Of a stretch of 64,000 nucleotides of DNA, positions 1 through 12,500 are shown in pieces. Source of the DNA: Marisa cornuarietis (Eukaryota > Mollusca > Gastropoda > Architaenioglossa > Ampullariidae); the NCBI GenBank assembly GCA_004794655.1, contig SMMW01000001.1, positions 20,532,501-20,596,500 of the forward strand. Direction: 5' to 3'. Position numbers and translations under genes: made by a program. Below the pieces are notes generated by a model, which saw only the letters and a program-made list of their open reading frames with translations, was not told where the DNA came from and made no database searches. Every line of letters begins with the position of its first letter. The stretch's first letter is position 1.

Positions 1-1666
1 TTTTCCAACTGGATCCAGGACGCCATAGCGCATACGGACTCTTTACTGAAGAGTTTTTAGTCAAAAAAGGGAAAAAGGAGACAAATATAAGAACGTAAAT
101 AAAACTTAAGTTGCTTATTTACACTGGACATTTTTAGGATAGGTAGGCAATACCATTAGAACAGTGTATCCCTTTGCTGACATGAAGCTGCTTCATTGTC
201 AACTCACCAACTACACTGGAAGGTCATTCTCGAATGCAGACAAACTCTTTTTTGTTGTTGGTGGTGGTGGTGGTTGTTTGGGGGGGGGGGTTGTTTTGTT
301 TTTTAGATATTTTGGCGGTCTGAGGCATTGTTTGGTCCCTTGCCGACTTTCGCACTGAGGAGCTCTAGTTACAATGACTGTCACACGACAAGTGGACATC
401 TGCAGGAATCAGGCACTTCCGATACGATCTTTTTAGTGAGAAGTCATTGTCTGTCACTTTGTCATGCCATACATTTGACTATCTCACACAGTCTCTTCTT
501 CTGCCCCCAAATAACACCCTCTGTTCACCCTACAAGGGAAAGGTGATTAAGTCTAACAATCTGCAACGTCCGCCGGACACAGAGTTTTGAGCAAAGGACT
601 CTCTTTTCATCTTGATAATTGACATCAATGATTTTTTTTTAGACTTGATGATAGTACTCCAAGAGGGCGTTGATCCCGAAGTAAACGAAATACCAGAGAG
701 GCTCCCTACAATGGCAACGACGACAACGAGAAAAGAATACACATGTAATGAAACTTAGAGTGCGACATAATGGGTAAAACAATACGCTAAACAAATACTA
801 TGTTGAACTGAGCTGTGATAATCCATAAAGAAAGCTGTGCAAAGCAAAGAATAATATGAGTTACTTCTGTTTGTCAAGGGTTCTCTCTTTTGATAAGTTA
901 AAAGTCCCAAACCCCGTGTACAGACCAGAAACTTTCTTCTAGGTGAACTCCATTTTCATTTTGTGAACTTACGCCGACGACCATGTCAAAACTTTTACTC
1001 TAAAGTAGGAACAAGAATTTTCAAAACAATGGGTTGCTTGTTTTTTGTGTTTAACTTTATTCATTCATTTATTCGGTGAAACTAGATATTTAATCAACAA
1101 TGTGGCTAATGAGATATAAGCAAACAAGAAAGATCAAGGCATGATACATCAGAAAATGTCCTTGCTATTAACTAACCACCGAGCTGCAATCTATGGAAAC
1201 ATTATCAGACTTGAAGTTTTAAAACTTGTTCTGTGTCATCGTTGGACAAGGAAGTAACCCTGTTGCAGTGAAGTATTTCCGGGGGCGACCCCATCTTTGA
1301 TTGTTCTCGTTTGCTTTCGGAACCTTTCGGTCACCCTGTTGATTCAAGTGGAAGGGCCTGTGCGCCAGCATATCACAAGATTTTGTCTTAGGTCTTTCAG
1401 AGTACCATCTTTGCACTCGTTGCTCCAAAGTCTTTCCGCGATAGTGACTAAACTATGATCAGTTAATTGTAAAACATTTTGCGCTCTTCTAGAGCTTTAA
1501 GGGATGAGCCGAGCGTCCTCGGCGCAAACCTTTCATCTATATTCTTTTCCTCCATCATAATCATTACTATCGTTGTCAGCATCACCATCCTTCCCGCCGA
1601 CCTACCTCCCCCTTATGACCATCCTCGTCATCCCCTTAATTCTCCAGACCCACCCACCCCGTTACC

Positions 1667-1669
<3 letters not shown>
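1..1669. other. Gene-poor sequence, nothing convincing
   Basis: AT-leaning sequence with short chance ORFs and a G/T-rich low-complexity patch near 255-300. A 69-codon minus-strand ORF at 1219-1428 has balanced composition, but I recognise no family and see no splice context. No RNA gene or clear mobile element was found. Confidence 0.5.

Positions 1670-1730
<61 letters not shown>
1670..1730. repeat. (TG)n microsatellite
   Basis: About 30 uninterrupted TG units. Open frames across it encode only Cys-Val or Thr-His strings and are artefacts. Confidence 0.97.
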
Positions 1731-1731
<1 letters not shown>

Positions 1732-2540
1732 ATGCATGGCGTCCTTTCTCATTATATCCACATACACTGGCTGGTCGCTGGAAAAATGTCGTCTGCCATC
1801 GTCTGAGAAATCTGTGAAAAGAAAAGAAACCCCGATGCATTGCTGGAATAGCTGAGACAAAATGTGTATGCAAAACACGTGGATCTATCAAAACATGTTA
1901 TTCCACCCGGATTGTCACTGGAATGCTAATAACGAGCTAATAGAGGTACAAGGAGGCGCTGCGATTTGCAGCTGAGGTAGAAGATTTTCTTGTTTGTATC
2001 TTTTTTTTTTTCCTTCTTCCTCGTTTTGATATCGATAATTGCCAGCATTGCTCGTTGTTTTCTCGTCATATTACCCTTCAGTTTGTTCACCCTCTCAACA
2101 CACCATCTATGTTCACCCCACTCACACTCCCAACCCTAGTTTTTGTAGCTGAGTAATCTTTTGTAACCAGAAGTTCACATTATCCACTCTCGTCTTTGCT
2201 GTTTGTGTATCGTTGCAAAGAGTTTGCAATTTTCCTCTTCGTTGTAGCCGCAGTGGTCTTTCGGTGAAGCCGATTTTTTTTAAAAGTTTGATTACCCCCT
2301 ACAATTTTTCCTCTCACCCTCCGCGAGGTTTGCTTCTGTCTCCCACCCCACCCTCTTTTTTAAATTTTAGTTCTTCAGTTTGTCTCAGCTCGATAGTTTG
2401 CATTCTCAAGCAGGCAAGCAAGAGTGCTCACAACTGTATTAAATGGAAAAGCAAAGCAGATGGTAGGTTGGACTTGAGTGATAGATACCGGCGTCTTGAA
2501 TCATATCTGATCAAAATTTTGTTGCAAAAACGATCGCTTA
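1731..2540. other. Intergenic, nothing convincing
   Basis: Pyrimidine-rich on the plus strand, with poly-T runs near 2000 and 2275. A 123-codon plus-strand ORF (2213-2584) is Ser/Leu/Phe-rich, matches no family I know, and probably exists because of base composition. If the candidate minus-strand exon at 2546-2592 is real, this stretch would be its first intron. Confidence 0.4.
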
Positions 2541-2545
2541 CTTAC

Positions 2546-2592
2546 AGTCGTGTCTGTATCAAAGGTCTGAGGCTGTTCAAATAGGCCACCAT
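2546..2592 (-). CDS. Candidate first coding exon (speculative)
   Basis: On the minus strand an ATG at 2592 sits in an AACATGGTGGCC context, close to the YY1-type start common at TATA-less promoters. It opens the frame MVAYLNSLRPLIQTRL. A strong 5' splice site (CT then GTAAGTAAG, with GTAAGT at 2540-2545) follows in phase 2. A perfect CRE palindrome TGACGTCA at 2608-2615 lies just upstream. The peptide is short, has basic and hydrophobic residues and no acidic ones, and would suit a mitochondrial presequence, but I do not recognise the protein. No downstream exon was identified; it would lie toward or beyond position 1. Short ATG-to-donor coincidences are common, so this remains a hypothesis. 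Confidence 0.22.
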
Positions 2593-2607
2593 GTTGTTGT
2601 GTCGAGT

Positions 2608-2615
2608 GACGTCAC
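2608..2615. promoter_or_regulatory. CRE palindrome TGACGTCA
   Basis: A perfect CREB/ATF half-site palindrome, 16 bases upstream of the candidate minus-strand start at 2592. The position fits a core-promoter CRE. Without expression data it is only a motif match. Confidence 0.4.
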
Positions 2616-2619
2616 TCAA

Positions 2620-3330
2620 CCGTCCCACGCGAGGTCGTGAATTTGGTGGTCGTGCAGTGATGAAAACAGCAGAGTGATGAAAAGTTGAACAAAATGGAAA
2701 ATACTGGCGAGACAGACGATAATGTAACCAACACTAACAGAGTTTCAATGTAGCTACTGCATACTTCTATATGACAATCGTTGTTGCAAAGAAAATGAAA
2801 ACAGGAAATACGACAAAGCCCTTTATTGTGCTGGTAGAATCTTTACTCATTATGGAAATAGCACGGATAAATAATCAGTGTGGCACACCCACCCATTCTA
2901 AATTATAATGTGCACATATTCAGCGCCTTAATTATACTCCCGCAATCCTGATCAAACTAATCATGAACTGTCACATACATGTATAACATGAATGCACCAG
3001 TCAGAAGTCATATAAAAAATTATCAAAAATGTCATCTTGTTTTCTATATAGAGTCACGTTAATGAATCCTGATCGACAGGTTTTTTTAAATTTTATTTTA
3101 CATATTCATGTTTCAGTGTGATTTTGAGTGTGCAGAGATACCGATTTTTTAAAGAAATAGTGGAACAAATTTGAATTAGTGGGACCAGCAGTTAACGGCT
3201 CATTCGACTAACGAGCAGACCCACAAATGGGCGGATTTCCAAATTTAGTCACATGACTTTACAAGGCGTGGGTCTGATTTTAACTGGTGCAAAAGAAAAC
3301 CTAAAATATCCCTTTTTACTCAGATCATTA
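2620..3330. other. Intergenic, AT-rich, nothing convincing
   Basis: No usable ORF, no structured RNA that I recognise, and no clear repeat. Short A/T runs are frequent. Confidence 0.5.
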
Positions 3331-3645
3331 AAGGCAATTCATTAACGGCATACAACCCCACCTCCAACTCTGCTCAAGGGAATCGTACCTGATACCTCTG
3401 TTCAAGCAAGCACCTAATTTCTATAACATATTCACAATTCTGCAATTACCTCTCAGCGTCAAACAAATCATGCGTGCGATTGTTCTTAATGGGAAGTTTG
3501 CGAAGGAGCTCGCAAAATACACAGAGGAAATCAGAGCACCCGAAAAAAACACCAACAATCATGTGTCACATCCAGGTAGAGGTGTGTCGGAGCCGAGATC
3601 CGAATCAATGTCACTGCGCGACCAGCCGCCCCGGAGAGTATTGTT
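3330..3645 (-). mobile_element. Decayed tRNA-derived SINE-like element
   Basis: Read on the minus strand, 3645 to about 3560 contains a tRNA-like head with a B-box-like GATTCGGATCTC. A body with GGGTGCTCTGATTTCCTCTGTG-like text follows, the style of sequence seen in the conserved central part of many molluscan SINEs. The head resembles that at 49680-49760 (GATTCaGATCTCG). The A box is poor and boundaries are uncertain. It lies in intergenic DNA and is probably inactive. Confidence 0.4.
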
Positions 3646-3806
3646 TATTAGGATGTTTAAGGCATCCCAAGCTTCATTATTAAGGTGTATCGATGATGAT
3701 AATTGTTTGAATATAATTTGAAAAGTGTGTGATAGTATCATGAGTAAGTTGGAATATAGATTCTACCAACACAGTCAGATACACACTAAAGTGGACAAAA
3801 ACGATA

Positions 3807-3842
3807 TGATGAGGAGGAGGAGGAAGAAGAAGAGGAGGATGA
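3807..3842. repeat. Polypurine (GAGGA/GAA) tract
   Basis: A short G/A-only run on the plus strand made of GAG, GAA and GGA triplets. It is low complexity with no coding meaning. Confidence 0.8.
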
Positions 3843-4101
3843 CATTTTTGCTTATATGAGATATATTTTACATTATGAGAAAGTAAAGGGGAAAACTAAT
3901 GAATTGCAGAGTAATAGGTGTCTTTTCACGTGGCTTATTAATAAAATGTGAAAGAAGAATCATTTCACGTGATTTCCCGCTAGTAAAAACTGTACACTGT
4001 AATAACATAAACTATTTGCTAAGCATCGGGCCGAATCAGTCTTGTCTGCTAAACTGTCACTTTTTTTCGGGTTCACGAGCAACAGTATGTCCCAGACATA
4101 C

Positions 4102-4205
4102 CTGAGGCTCTTCTGCCGACAGTGTTCACGACCGGGCGAGCACGGAGCATGCAAAGCGCCGAGGCCAGAGTGGAACGTCTTGTGACAGCTCGTGAGCCCC
4201 GCCAT
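4102..4205 (-). CDS. Candidate first coding exon (speculative)
   Basis: On the minus strand an ATG at 4205 in a good context (GGGGAGATGGCGGGG) opens 34 codons beginning MAGLTSCHKTFHSGLG. A consensus-like donor CAG|GTATGT follows (intron side 4096-4101) in phase 2. Sequence upstream on the same strand (plus 4206-4400) is GC-richer than its surroundings. The peptide is Cys/His-containing but matches no family I know. Without a donor the frame simply runs on to 3960. It could equally be a chance frame in a GC-rich regulatory patch. Confidence 0.18.
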
Positions 4206-4395
4206 CTCCCCGCGTCCCTCGGCTTATGACAAGCCGCTCCTTATCACACAGCGATTATCTGCCGCTGAGGGTTATCCCGCCTGGGCCGGTCGCCGAGCGC
4301 AAGGCTGTTATTAACGCCGTGATTAGCCCCTATTTTCACGGCTCTCCTGCCCTGCCTGTATTCACCAGCTGGTAATAAGGCTCCACGCTGAGACA
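4206..4395. promoter_or_regulatory. GC-rich patch with homeodomain/GATA-type motifs
   Basis: A locally GC-rich segment inside AT-rich DNA. It contains CTTATCA, CGATTATC, GGTTATCC, TTATTAACG and TGATTAGCC in under 200 bp, plus an E-box CAGCTG. Such packing suits a cis-regulatory element or a promoter for the candidate exon at 4102-4205. Function is inferred. Confidence 0.25.
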
Positions 4396-4714
4396 CAGCT
4401 AGCCTCGTCAGCCGCAAGTTTCGTTTTGTGGTTTCTCAAGGACGCACTGGTTGCGATCTTCTGATGAGGTTTGAGTGTTTTTGATTAAAAGGGACTGTGC
4501 ACAGCGAGGGACTTGGTTAGAGGGCTACTTCAGTTGTGGAAAAAACCCTGAGCGGTTTTTTTTGTGGTTGGTATCCAGCCATGTACCGAAGAACCCACAC
4601 TTCTTAGATGCTGTCATTTCCTGCTGCTGCTGAAAATAAAAGGAACATGTTTTAGACTATTGGACATATTTAAAGTTTGCACCCGCTTTCATTCCATTTT
4701 TACAGATACTAAAA

Positions 4715-4718
<4 letters not shown>

Positions 4719-4797
<79 letters not shown>
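4719..4797. repeat. (TG)n microsatellite
   Basis: About 39 perfect TG units. Confidence 0.97.
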
Positions 4798-4799
<2 letters not shown>

Positions 4800-6940
4800 A
4801 CGCTTGTGAGATTGCATGTGTGCGAGTGCAGTGCATAATATTAGCGTTCGCTCAAGCTACGTGGTCGTATTGTGGGGATTGAAGAGGTGTTGGGGAAGGT
4901 AAGGTGGGGAGAGGTGCGACACAGGAGAAAGCAACAGACATCTGCTGCTCACAGCAGGGCTGGCGATTACTAGATGGGTCTTCCCTTTAGTGTTTTCAGA
5001 TCTGTAGTTTGTAGCCGATCAAACCTTTGACAAATAGCGTTGTTAAAAAACTGTTAGTGTCCTGTGCTGTACTGTGCTTTATTGTATGATATTGCCGTGG
5101 TTTGTATCGTAGTATTTATTTACTGTAATCCACCGTGGTACTGTGTGGCTTCATAATACTGTGCGTGATACAGAACTGTGCGTTAGTGTAGTGCATTGCC
5201 TTTTAATTTCAGACATCTTTATTTTACAAAATTTGCAGATAATCATTCAACTATTAAAAATTGATATGACTAAAGTTGGCTTAGTTCGCTTTCTTAAAGT
5301 TCAGACCTTCGAAATCTTGGTGAGAATGAATACGTGTCACTTCGGTAAGATTGTGTTGAATGATTTACTGACAAGAACTGTTTTCACTGGAAGACTGGTG
5401 CTAAGCATCTCACGTGTTGCTATCAAACAAAGCAGCAGTTTTATTTTCCTGTCAGTTCTAAGTTTGTCACAGATATCCTTATTGTTCGACGAATTTTGGC
5501 TTTGATGCATATTTACTGGTGAGCCAACAAATACCATTATGAATTTTTAAACAATTTTGAATCATTTTTGTGAACAAGACGATTTCCACAAACGTCGGTA
5601 TTTTTCCACTACAGTTGGCACAAATGTCAAAATAGTTAAAATTAAATTCGTTTAAAAATTCACCTCATTTTAGAAACAGAATGCCCCTCGTCTCTAAACG
5701 AGATATTAAAGACAGACTGTAACTTCATTTATCTGCAGAGGTGTGCGATGTTTGTGCTGTAACCATGCTGAGGCGGAAGTGCCCGACACGATAATTTTCT
5801 GCGCATATCTTTCGCGCATCTGATTACGAGAAGGCCGTGCCCTCCTTCAATCCGTTCCGTTCTCGAAATAAAAGCTATAAAATCCTTATGCCCAAAAAAG
5901 GGAAATCAACTCCGTGGAGTCACTAATGTCCATAGATATGATCCTAGCTTATCCAGTGGCTGTAGCCTTGATAGCCTAAGTGTATTCAAGAAAATTCCTG
6001 ATGTCAGGGTGTTTGAACTCTTGCTATGTACAATGTTGTTTGTTGGTATGTATTTTTTTCCAAGAATGGAAGAAGTTTATGTACTCCTGACTTCGGAAAG
6101 CACTTCATGGTACTGACCTCAGCCGAGTCTTTACTAAAAGTACATTGTGATTGTTCTTTAAAGCAGCCTGACCCATGCTGGTGATGCTGCTGGACCTTGC
6201 TGGTCACGATCATCATCTGCATCTGAAAATTCTTGCACATCGTCACAAATTACTGCCCTTTGGGCCAAACACACCACCGCTAAACATAAAACTGCTTTGA
6301 AGCTGAAGGAGGCAAGGTTGGTAGTGCACCCATCCTCACAAGTTTGTATTCTTTTTTCATTCCTAGTTTCCTTGCGGGTAGGACTGAAGGGTATGTTTTT
6401 CCTCTTGTCTTCTTTGAAACCCCTCGCCGCTGCTGTTTTGTCAAAACAAACATCAGCTCTTAAGGATAAGAGATGGTAGAGTGTGTGTTTCATAAAAGGG
6501 TCCTCGTGTAGAATAACTTCCTTTCCTCCTTATTCCCCATTCACGGCTGTCCCTATTAGATTGTTCAGAACAGGGGGGTTAGAAACTTGAGGTACAATGG
6601 CTTAATCTGAAATAGGCTACTTTATCGCAGTGACTTTCAAAAACTATAAAAAAAGATGTTCAAAAAGTGAAGGAGTTTAAAAGAGGAGTCAAATTAAACA
6701 GAAGCCGCGCTGTCGGGAGATTTTTGAAAAAAAAAAAAACTGACGCGATTTGAACTGACTCGCGGAGGAACAGCAACGCCAGGGAGGAGTTGTCAAGAAA
6801 ACCACAGGAGTGTGACATGATGGGCATTGACCCGCTCGGCGGGTTACTCTCACCTACCCACCCCTTCCCCCACCTTGCGCTGGTTTAGGACTTTGATATC
6901 AGGAGCACGAGCAAGTAAGCAAGCAAGCAGCGCTCTTCTG
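4800..6940. other. Intergenic, nothing convincing
   Basis: Mixed AT-rich sequence. ORFs at 5143-5505 (+) and 6158-6493 (-) are about 110-120 codons but have no recognisable domain, splice context or codon bias. A GGAAGT/GCGCAT-containing stretch near 5770-5820 is the only GC-richer patch. A poly-A run lies near 6729. Confidence 0.45.
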
Positions 6941-6946
6941 TTCGCA

Positions 6947-7002
6947 CAAACATCTCCCTGGGCAAAGCTTTTGTCAAACATCTCCCTGGGCAAAGCTTTT
7001 TG
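6947..7002. repeat. 28-bp tandem duplication
   Basis: A 28-bp unit (starting CAAACATCTCCCTGGG) occurs twice in direct succession with no more than one difference. It has the hallmark of a recent local slippage duplication. No gene is involved. Confidence 0.85.
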
Positions 7003-7174
7003 TCTTTTGTCGTCGGAGGACCAAAACGTTTATGACGCGAGCCAGTTTCGAGAAGAAAGGGCACAGTGTAGGCTGGTCTGGTAACCTGTAGGCAAGGTAA
7101 CCTGTTACAAGTGTGGTTAACCTGGCAAAAGACTTAAAGTGGATGCTCCCCTCACCTGCGAAAATTTATATTTT

Positions 7175-7201
7175 GTGGGGGGGGGGGGCGGCGGGGGGGC
7201 T
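7175..7201. repeat. Poly-G tract
   Basis: G-runs broken by single C residues (over 20 G in 26 bases). The tract could form a G-quadruplex and may also be a sequencing or assembly weak point. Confidence 0.7.
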
Positions 7202-7204
7202 GAG

Positions 7205-8605
7205 AAGCTTTTTGGACAGAAGACGATTCTGCCGTTTTGGGTAGACGTTACTCATTAAAATTGTGGCATGCAACAAATGTGCTGCTGACATTCACATGCA
7301 AACAGTCCTCCTCTGCCTGTCCATCTCCTAGCCCCCCAACCCCAGATTTTTCTCTCACTTTCTCTCCTCGCCTTCATCAGTTATGCCCTATAAACGGCGA
7401 TCAGTCATCTGCCAAAACGCTACCCAGCGCCTTCATCTCCCTTAACTGCTTTGCTGATAGCGTTGCACTGCACACGCGTGAACATAGGAATCTGTGGAAA
7501 AATATGATTATGTTACTGAAAGAAGTAAATTTGAAAAAAGCAACCTACTGTGTCGTCAGAAACGAGCTCCTACCTCCCCTCCCCCCCATCCCCCTAAACA
7601 GCATCTCGTCTGCTAGCATCTCAGTCACACAACAGGAGGAGGTCATTAATTCTGTTCCACGGAGTTAGAAATGTTCACCTGTCCGTCAGTCATTTCTGTG
7701 TCCGCTTTCCCTCGCCAAGACAAATTGAAACATTATCCCTGTGACAAACAATACCTGCAAAAGGCCTCGGCAGCCAAGAAAAATACAGACTAAGCCCGAT
7801 GAGGCACTTTCTTAATTAACGTTGTTACTTCTAGGTGGCTTAGAGACAAAGACCAGCATTTTGATAAACATGCACCTTCAGACTGAAGTCTGGCATTCTC
7901 TATTTTACTGACTAAACGGCACGTGTGAAAACTACAATGAGATGGCAGAAAGAAGGAGGATGACAGAACTCGGAAAATGTAAACGTGTGGTCACCGGTTG
8001 TTGCACGTACGACTAACCGGCTACAGAATGAAAAACTTCTTTCAAAATATAGAAACTGCTAAAACTAAACATCTTGCACCAATAAATGCCGCATAATGCA
8101 ACGATCTCTTCCATAGTTTCCTGCTTTATTTCAAACCTAATAAACAAGCATTGCCACTGTTCTGTTGTGTTAATATTTTGTATAAGAAGGGTAGTCTGAT
8201 TTATATGCTTTGAGAAAATGCTTTGAGATATATTAAACTCGACTTTTGGCTCGGCTGTGGTTCCGAACCTCGGTATTTTTTCAACTCACTGGGACTCACC
8301 AACAGAAAGTGAGTGCCATCTAAATAAGCGATAGATTGTAAAGTGGTTGCTATATCTTTTGTTAATATTTATGGTAAGACCCTTAATCTAAATTTGGTAA
8401 AAGCAGAACGAAGCTTAAGAATTGTTATTTTGAAAGGATATTTCTCATGCTGAAATACTATCATGAATGTACAATATGTTGAGCATCACTTTTGCTGAGA
8501 GCAGTAGTCCAGTCATGTTCATAACAATCGTCCTTTGCTGAACTGCTTTTAGAAACCGCCATACTCCTCTTTTTACTCACATCAGCATAAGGAGGATGTG
8601 TGTGT
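7205..8605. other. Intergenic, nothing convincing
   Basis: A 143-codon plus-strand ORF (7237-7668) is Ser/Pro/Leu-rich and unrecognised. The rest is AT-rich without structure. Confidence 0.45.
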
Positions 8606-8607
8606 GA

Positions 8608-8610
<3 letters not shown>

Positions 8611-8686
<76 letters not shown>
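8611..8686. repeat. Compound (TG)n(GA)n microsatellite
   Basis: TG units to about 8668 pass directly into GA units to 8686. The same TG-then-GA junction recurs at 44535-44622. Confidence 0.96.
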
Positions 8687-9374
8687 GTGAAAGGTAGTCG
8701 GGAGAAATTCAATGCCCTCAGCTCACTGGTTTCATATTCAGAACAGCATTCTTCCCTCCATTCAACTCCGCGTGATGTAATCAAGCTTGCAAGAATCCCA
8801 TTAGTATGTATCCGATTATATTCTCGCAAGCATCTCCTCACACGTGCATAGATCTTTCCCAGATAGCTGCAAGGTTGGCCAGATAAAAACAAACACGAGC
8901 TTCTTCCCGACAAAGCCAATAACGCACAAGCTAATTATCCGCTCCTTCTTCCTGCCAACTTCGCTTTGAAGGCAGTAAGCACCTGGCTTTCGAACCCTAA
9001 TCCTTCTCGCTGCAGTGAGGAGAGTCAGCCGGACCATTTCTTCCCCCGACACGCAAACTGGTTGTTCGCGCCTGGCCCAAGGCTTTTGTGTCAACATGCA
9101 AGGAGGCCCCACTGTCCATGTTGCGGAAAAGGGGAGCGAACTGTAGCTAGCAAGGGGTGAGAAGCGAGGGCAGTGTCTGATATCAGCGCCTACCTTTTTG
9201 TGCGCTGCACGTGCAGCTGGGGACCCGCGGTGTTGCACGACGTGCTGGCGGGCCCCGTGCGACAGATGAAGAACACCGCGGAGGCAGCCGAAGTGGTAAA
9301 AGAGGGAGCGAATACCCTGGGTGTGTGTATATGTGTGGTTGGGTGGGTGGGTGGGGGTAGCAGGGGATCCAAAT

Positions 9375-9500
9375 ATTGCTGCCGGTCCGCGCACCGGCCG
9401 TTGTTGCAAATGAGGCCCGAGGTTTAATCCCCTGCTGCTGTGTCGCACGGCGTATAGTCCTAGCGAGATGAGGTTTCCTTTACCTTCAGTTCTCCGCCCC
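9375..9500 (+). mobile_element. Possible tRNA-like SINE head
   Basis: Contains a B-box-like GGTTTAATCCCC at about 9420-9431, some 45 bases after a GTCCGCGCACCGG stretch that may stand where an A box would. Then comes CTGCTGCTGTGTCGCACGGCG, the style of text seen after SINE heads. The match is partial and the element ends are not visible. A 210-codon minus-strand ORF crosses it and is not thought to be a gene. Confidence 0.2.
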
Positions 9501-12500
9501 TGAACGGAGGAATATGTGGGGAGGAAGTGAGGCGGGTGGGTGGTCAGTGTTGCTGCTGTGTACGGGACTCCCTGTCAGCCGGCGACATTTGTTTATAACC
9601 AACCTGTTGTACGTTATTACGACTTTCTGCTGGACTGCTTCATGCTTGTCACCTAGTCGTGACCAACCGACCATGTAGTCCGGGACTGGAGGTCAACTCA
9701 TTATAGGGGTCAGCATTGGACCGAAAGCCATACAGTAGTCTAACTCCAGCAAGGTGCAGGGTGCAGTCTTTGGAGGTCAGTAGATATCACGTAGGTTCGT
9801 CCACGACTAACTTTTAGTCCATACCTATGGTTCGTGAAGAGTTCTTGACATACACTCGAAATTAAGAGTGTCAGTTTGTGAAGTTTTCAGTTTAATCCAG
9901 ATCATGGAGCCGAATACATTACCCGTAATCTTGGTGGACGACGCAAGGATTTTCTAAAAAAAAAGTCCTTGGAGTCATAGCCAGAAACCTCAACTCCCTG
10001 CCAGATACGATACTTTGTCCGCCTCCATTGCTTAGTACCCTGTTCCCACATCCTTGTCATTAGTGGGTAGACGAGCACAATTTCTCGCTCTACCAGGACT
10101 CCTTTTTTTGCAATGTGAGAGATGGCCCGGAAGTGGGCGGGATAGGGATTGTGGGTGGAGGGAGAGAGAATCGTCTGCTCTTTAGTTTGTCCCGGTTATT
10201 GCGCCTCGGAAGCTGCCGAAGCGACGCCGGATGATCGACTGCGTCTGAAGCTGACCGTGAATTATCGGGCACTGATTTGATGCGGCAGAATCTCAGCGGC
10301 AGTGGCGGCAAAGCGGCTGCAATCTGGACATTATTTGCACGAGAGTGTCGGCCTTGGCACTGCGGCGGACAAGTTCGTCTGGGACAACATTATGGCCGCG
10401 CCCCTGGTTTCGGAAAATACAATGAAATGGTCGTTGTCTGTCTCATCCTATCAAAAGTTGATGTTCTTTATGGGGTTTTCTATCAACATAAAAAAGATGC
10501 TTCTATTTTTTTTAAGCCCTGTGTCTTTTATCAGGAGACAGTTAAACCTAGCAAAGTCTGCTTGTTGAAAAAAGTAAGGAAAAAGTTGATGAGGAATGCA
10601 AGAAAAAAATATTCGTATTTGCTGAGTTGCCCTACATGTTATAAAGTTGTATTGAAAGCTATACTCGTGGTTATAGATCCATAATATGCTAGTATGACGA
10701 TGACATATGTTTTATGTAACAGTGTTAACATATATTTCACTGTATGTTTTTACCAAATTTATTTTCAATTATATAATTTTTTTATAATGGTGTCATGGCC
10801 ATTGTAATAGTTTTTACACATAGGTAAGTTCTTGTCAGTTTCTTTTTAGTAATATTTCTGCATCTTTCTCTGTAAGTTCTTGTAACAAAAAACTTACATA
10901 AACTTCTTCTTTGTCAGCTACTAAACAATGTTCTTATCGAAAACTGCTAAAAATTGTTTGTAAAAGTTTCTACAAATATTTGGCTTTATGTTTTCATCAA
11001 AGAAATTGAAGTATTTTGTGGCAGATTTTGACAGCTAGTCCGCCATTCAAAAGTTAGCGCCAAGAATGGCAAAGTTATTTCTGAATACACCTGAGACATT
11101 CTAGACAAAGAACCCACACTTCATACATCTTCTGCATGATTTTTCACTGGTGGTGGGCTTGCTAAAATGAAACCCATGATTCTGATTGAGATATCTTTAA
11201 ACAAAAGAGTTACTGTTCTGTTTGATTCGGCACTGGCAAATGTCGGCCCATGGAAACAATTAGCATCGCCGTACTGGCCTCACCATTGTTCAAGGCCCCC
11301 GTAGCCTTGTTTGCTTGTTTGCACAGAGGCGATCTATTTGACATGCTTCTACTTTGCTGCCATTTCCATAAAGGCAGCGGCTAACCGCGATGTTAACTTC
11401 TAGCTCAATCTTGATTATCTGGCCAACTTTCATTGCACCCCCCACCCACCCACCCATCCAATCCACCTCCTTCTGCTCCCTAACCTCCCGAACCCCAACA
11501 ACCAGCGGCCCACCCACCTACCCCCCCCCCCCTTCACAAAATAATCTAACACTGGAACAACGCACACGCACCCTTTAGCACAAGCAGCCTTTAAGCCAAA
11601 TTTACGTCGTTGATAGGGGAAATAGACTAAAGTCAACACAGACAAGAGGGGGGCATACAATCAATGGAACCCACAAATTTCACCCTCGAATACTTCCCTC
11701 ACCATATAGAAGCAGCCGAGAGCGTGGGGCTCCAGAACAGCGCGATGATGGACGACGAGCTCACTGTCGACGAGCTTTTTTTTTCGGAAGGGGTTCGCGC
11801 CACAATGCCCGTCCATTTCTGCTTCGTCCACCCCTCTAGGAGTATTAACACACGGGTGCGCCCAGCAAGGCAGGGCGACGGCGAATTCTGCAGAGAGCCC
11901 GCGCACGCGTCCATGCACATTCATGCTGGTAGTGGAGAGGGCAGACCAGTGCGTGAATGACCCACCGGCCGCAAAATTTGCAATTACTCCAGACAGCACG
12001 TGCGGCGCGCAAGTCGCCTGGCTAGCGGAGGGGGCCTAAATGAGCCCGCCACCAGCACACGGTCATCATTAGAAAAATCGACCAATGGCAGAGCGCGCAA
12101 CTCTTCAGTCCGCCTGGGTTATCTTTAAATCGGAGCTGTTAATTATTGACGGGAGGAAAACAGCGTTTTCACTCGCTTACTTCTCTTTTTTTTTTCTCTC
12201 TCTCCTCCCACCCCTCCCTTCCGTCCTGCATTTTTGTACGGCCTGTTAGCAGGCGACGGAGAGACAGAGAAGGGCAAAACTAGATCTTTTCTTTCCCAGC
12301 TCACCCTGCGGGCGGGGGAAATTGAAAAGACAAATTGAAAGTTGTTAAGCTTTTGCCGATCCATGTCCTTCACAAAGACAATACGGTTCTTTCGTTAAAC
12401 AGGTTTTATCCTGGAGAGACATTCATTATGAAGGTGGAGGACAATACAAGAGGTCACAGCTACTTCAATTTCCTTCACTCCACCACGGGAACATGAAAAA

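Noticed and set aside
1479..1878. Cys-Val and Thr-His repeat ORFs over TG/CA arrays (also at 4564, 8461, 20362, 31842, 44536, 45351 and 55695)
   Set aside because: Any perfect dinucleotide array is open in all frames of one parity. These are not genes.
8985..9005. B-box-like GGTTCGAAAGCC on the minus strand
   Set aside because: There is no A box at the proper distance and no repeat body, so it is probably coincidental.
8816..9448. 210-codon minus-strand ORF
   Set aside because: It crosses a probable SINE head and a GGGTGGGTGG low-complexity run. The protein has no recognisable domain, so repeat composition explains it better.
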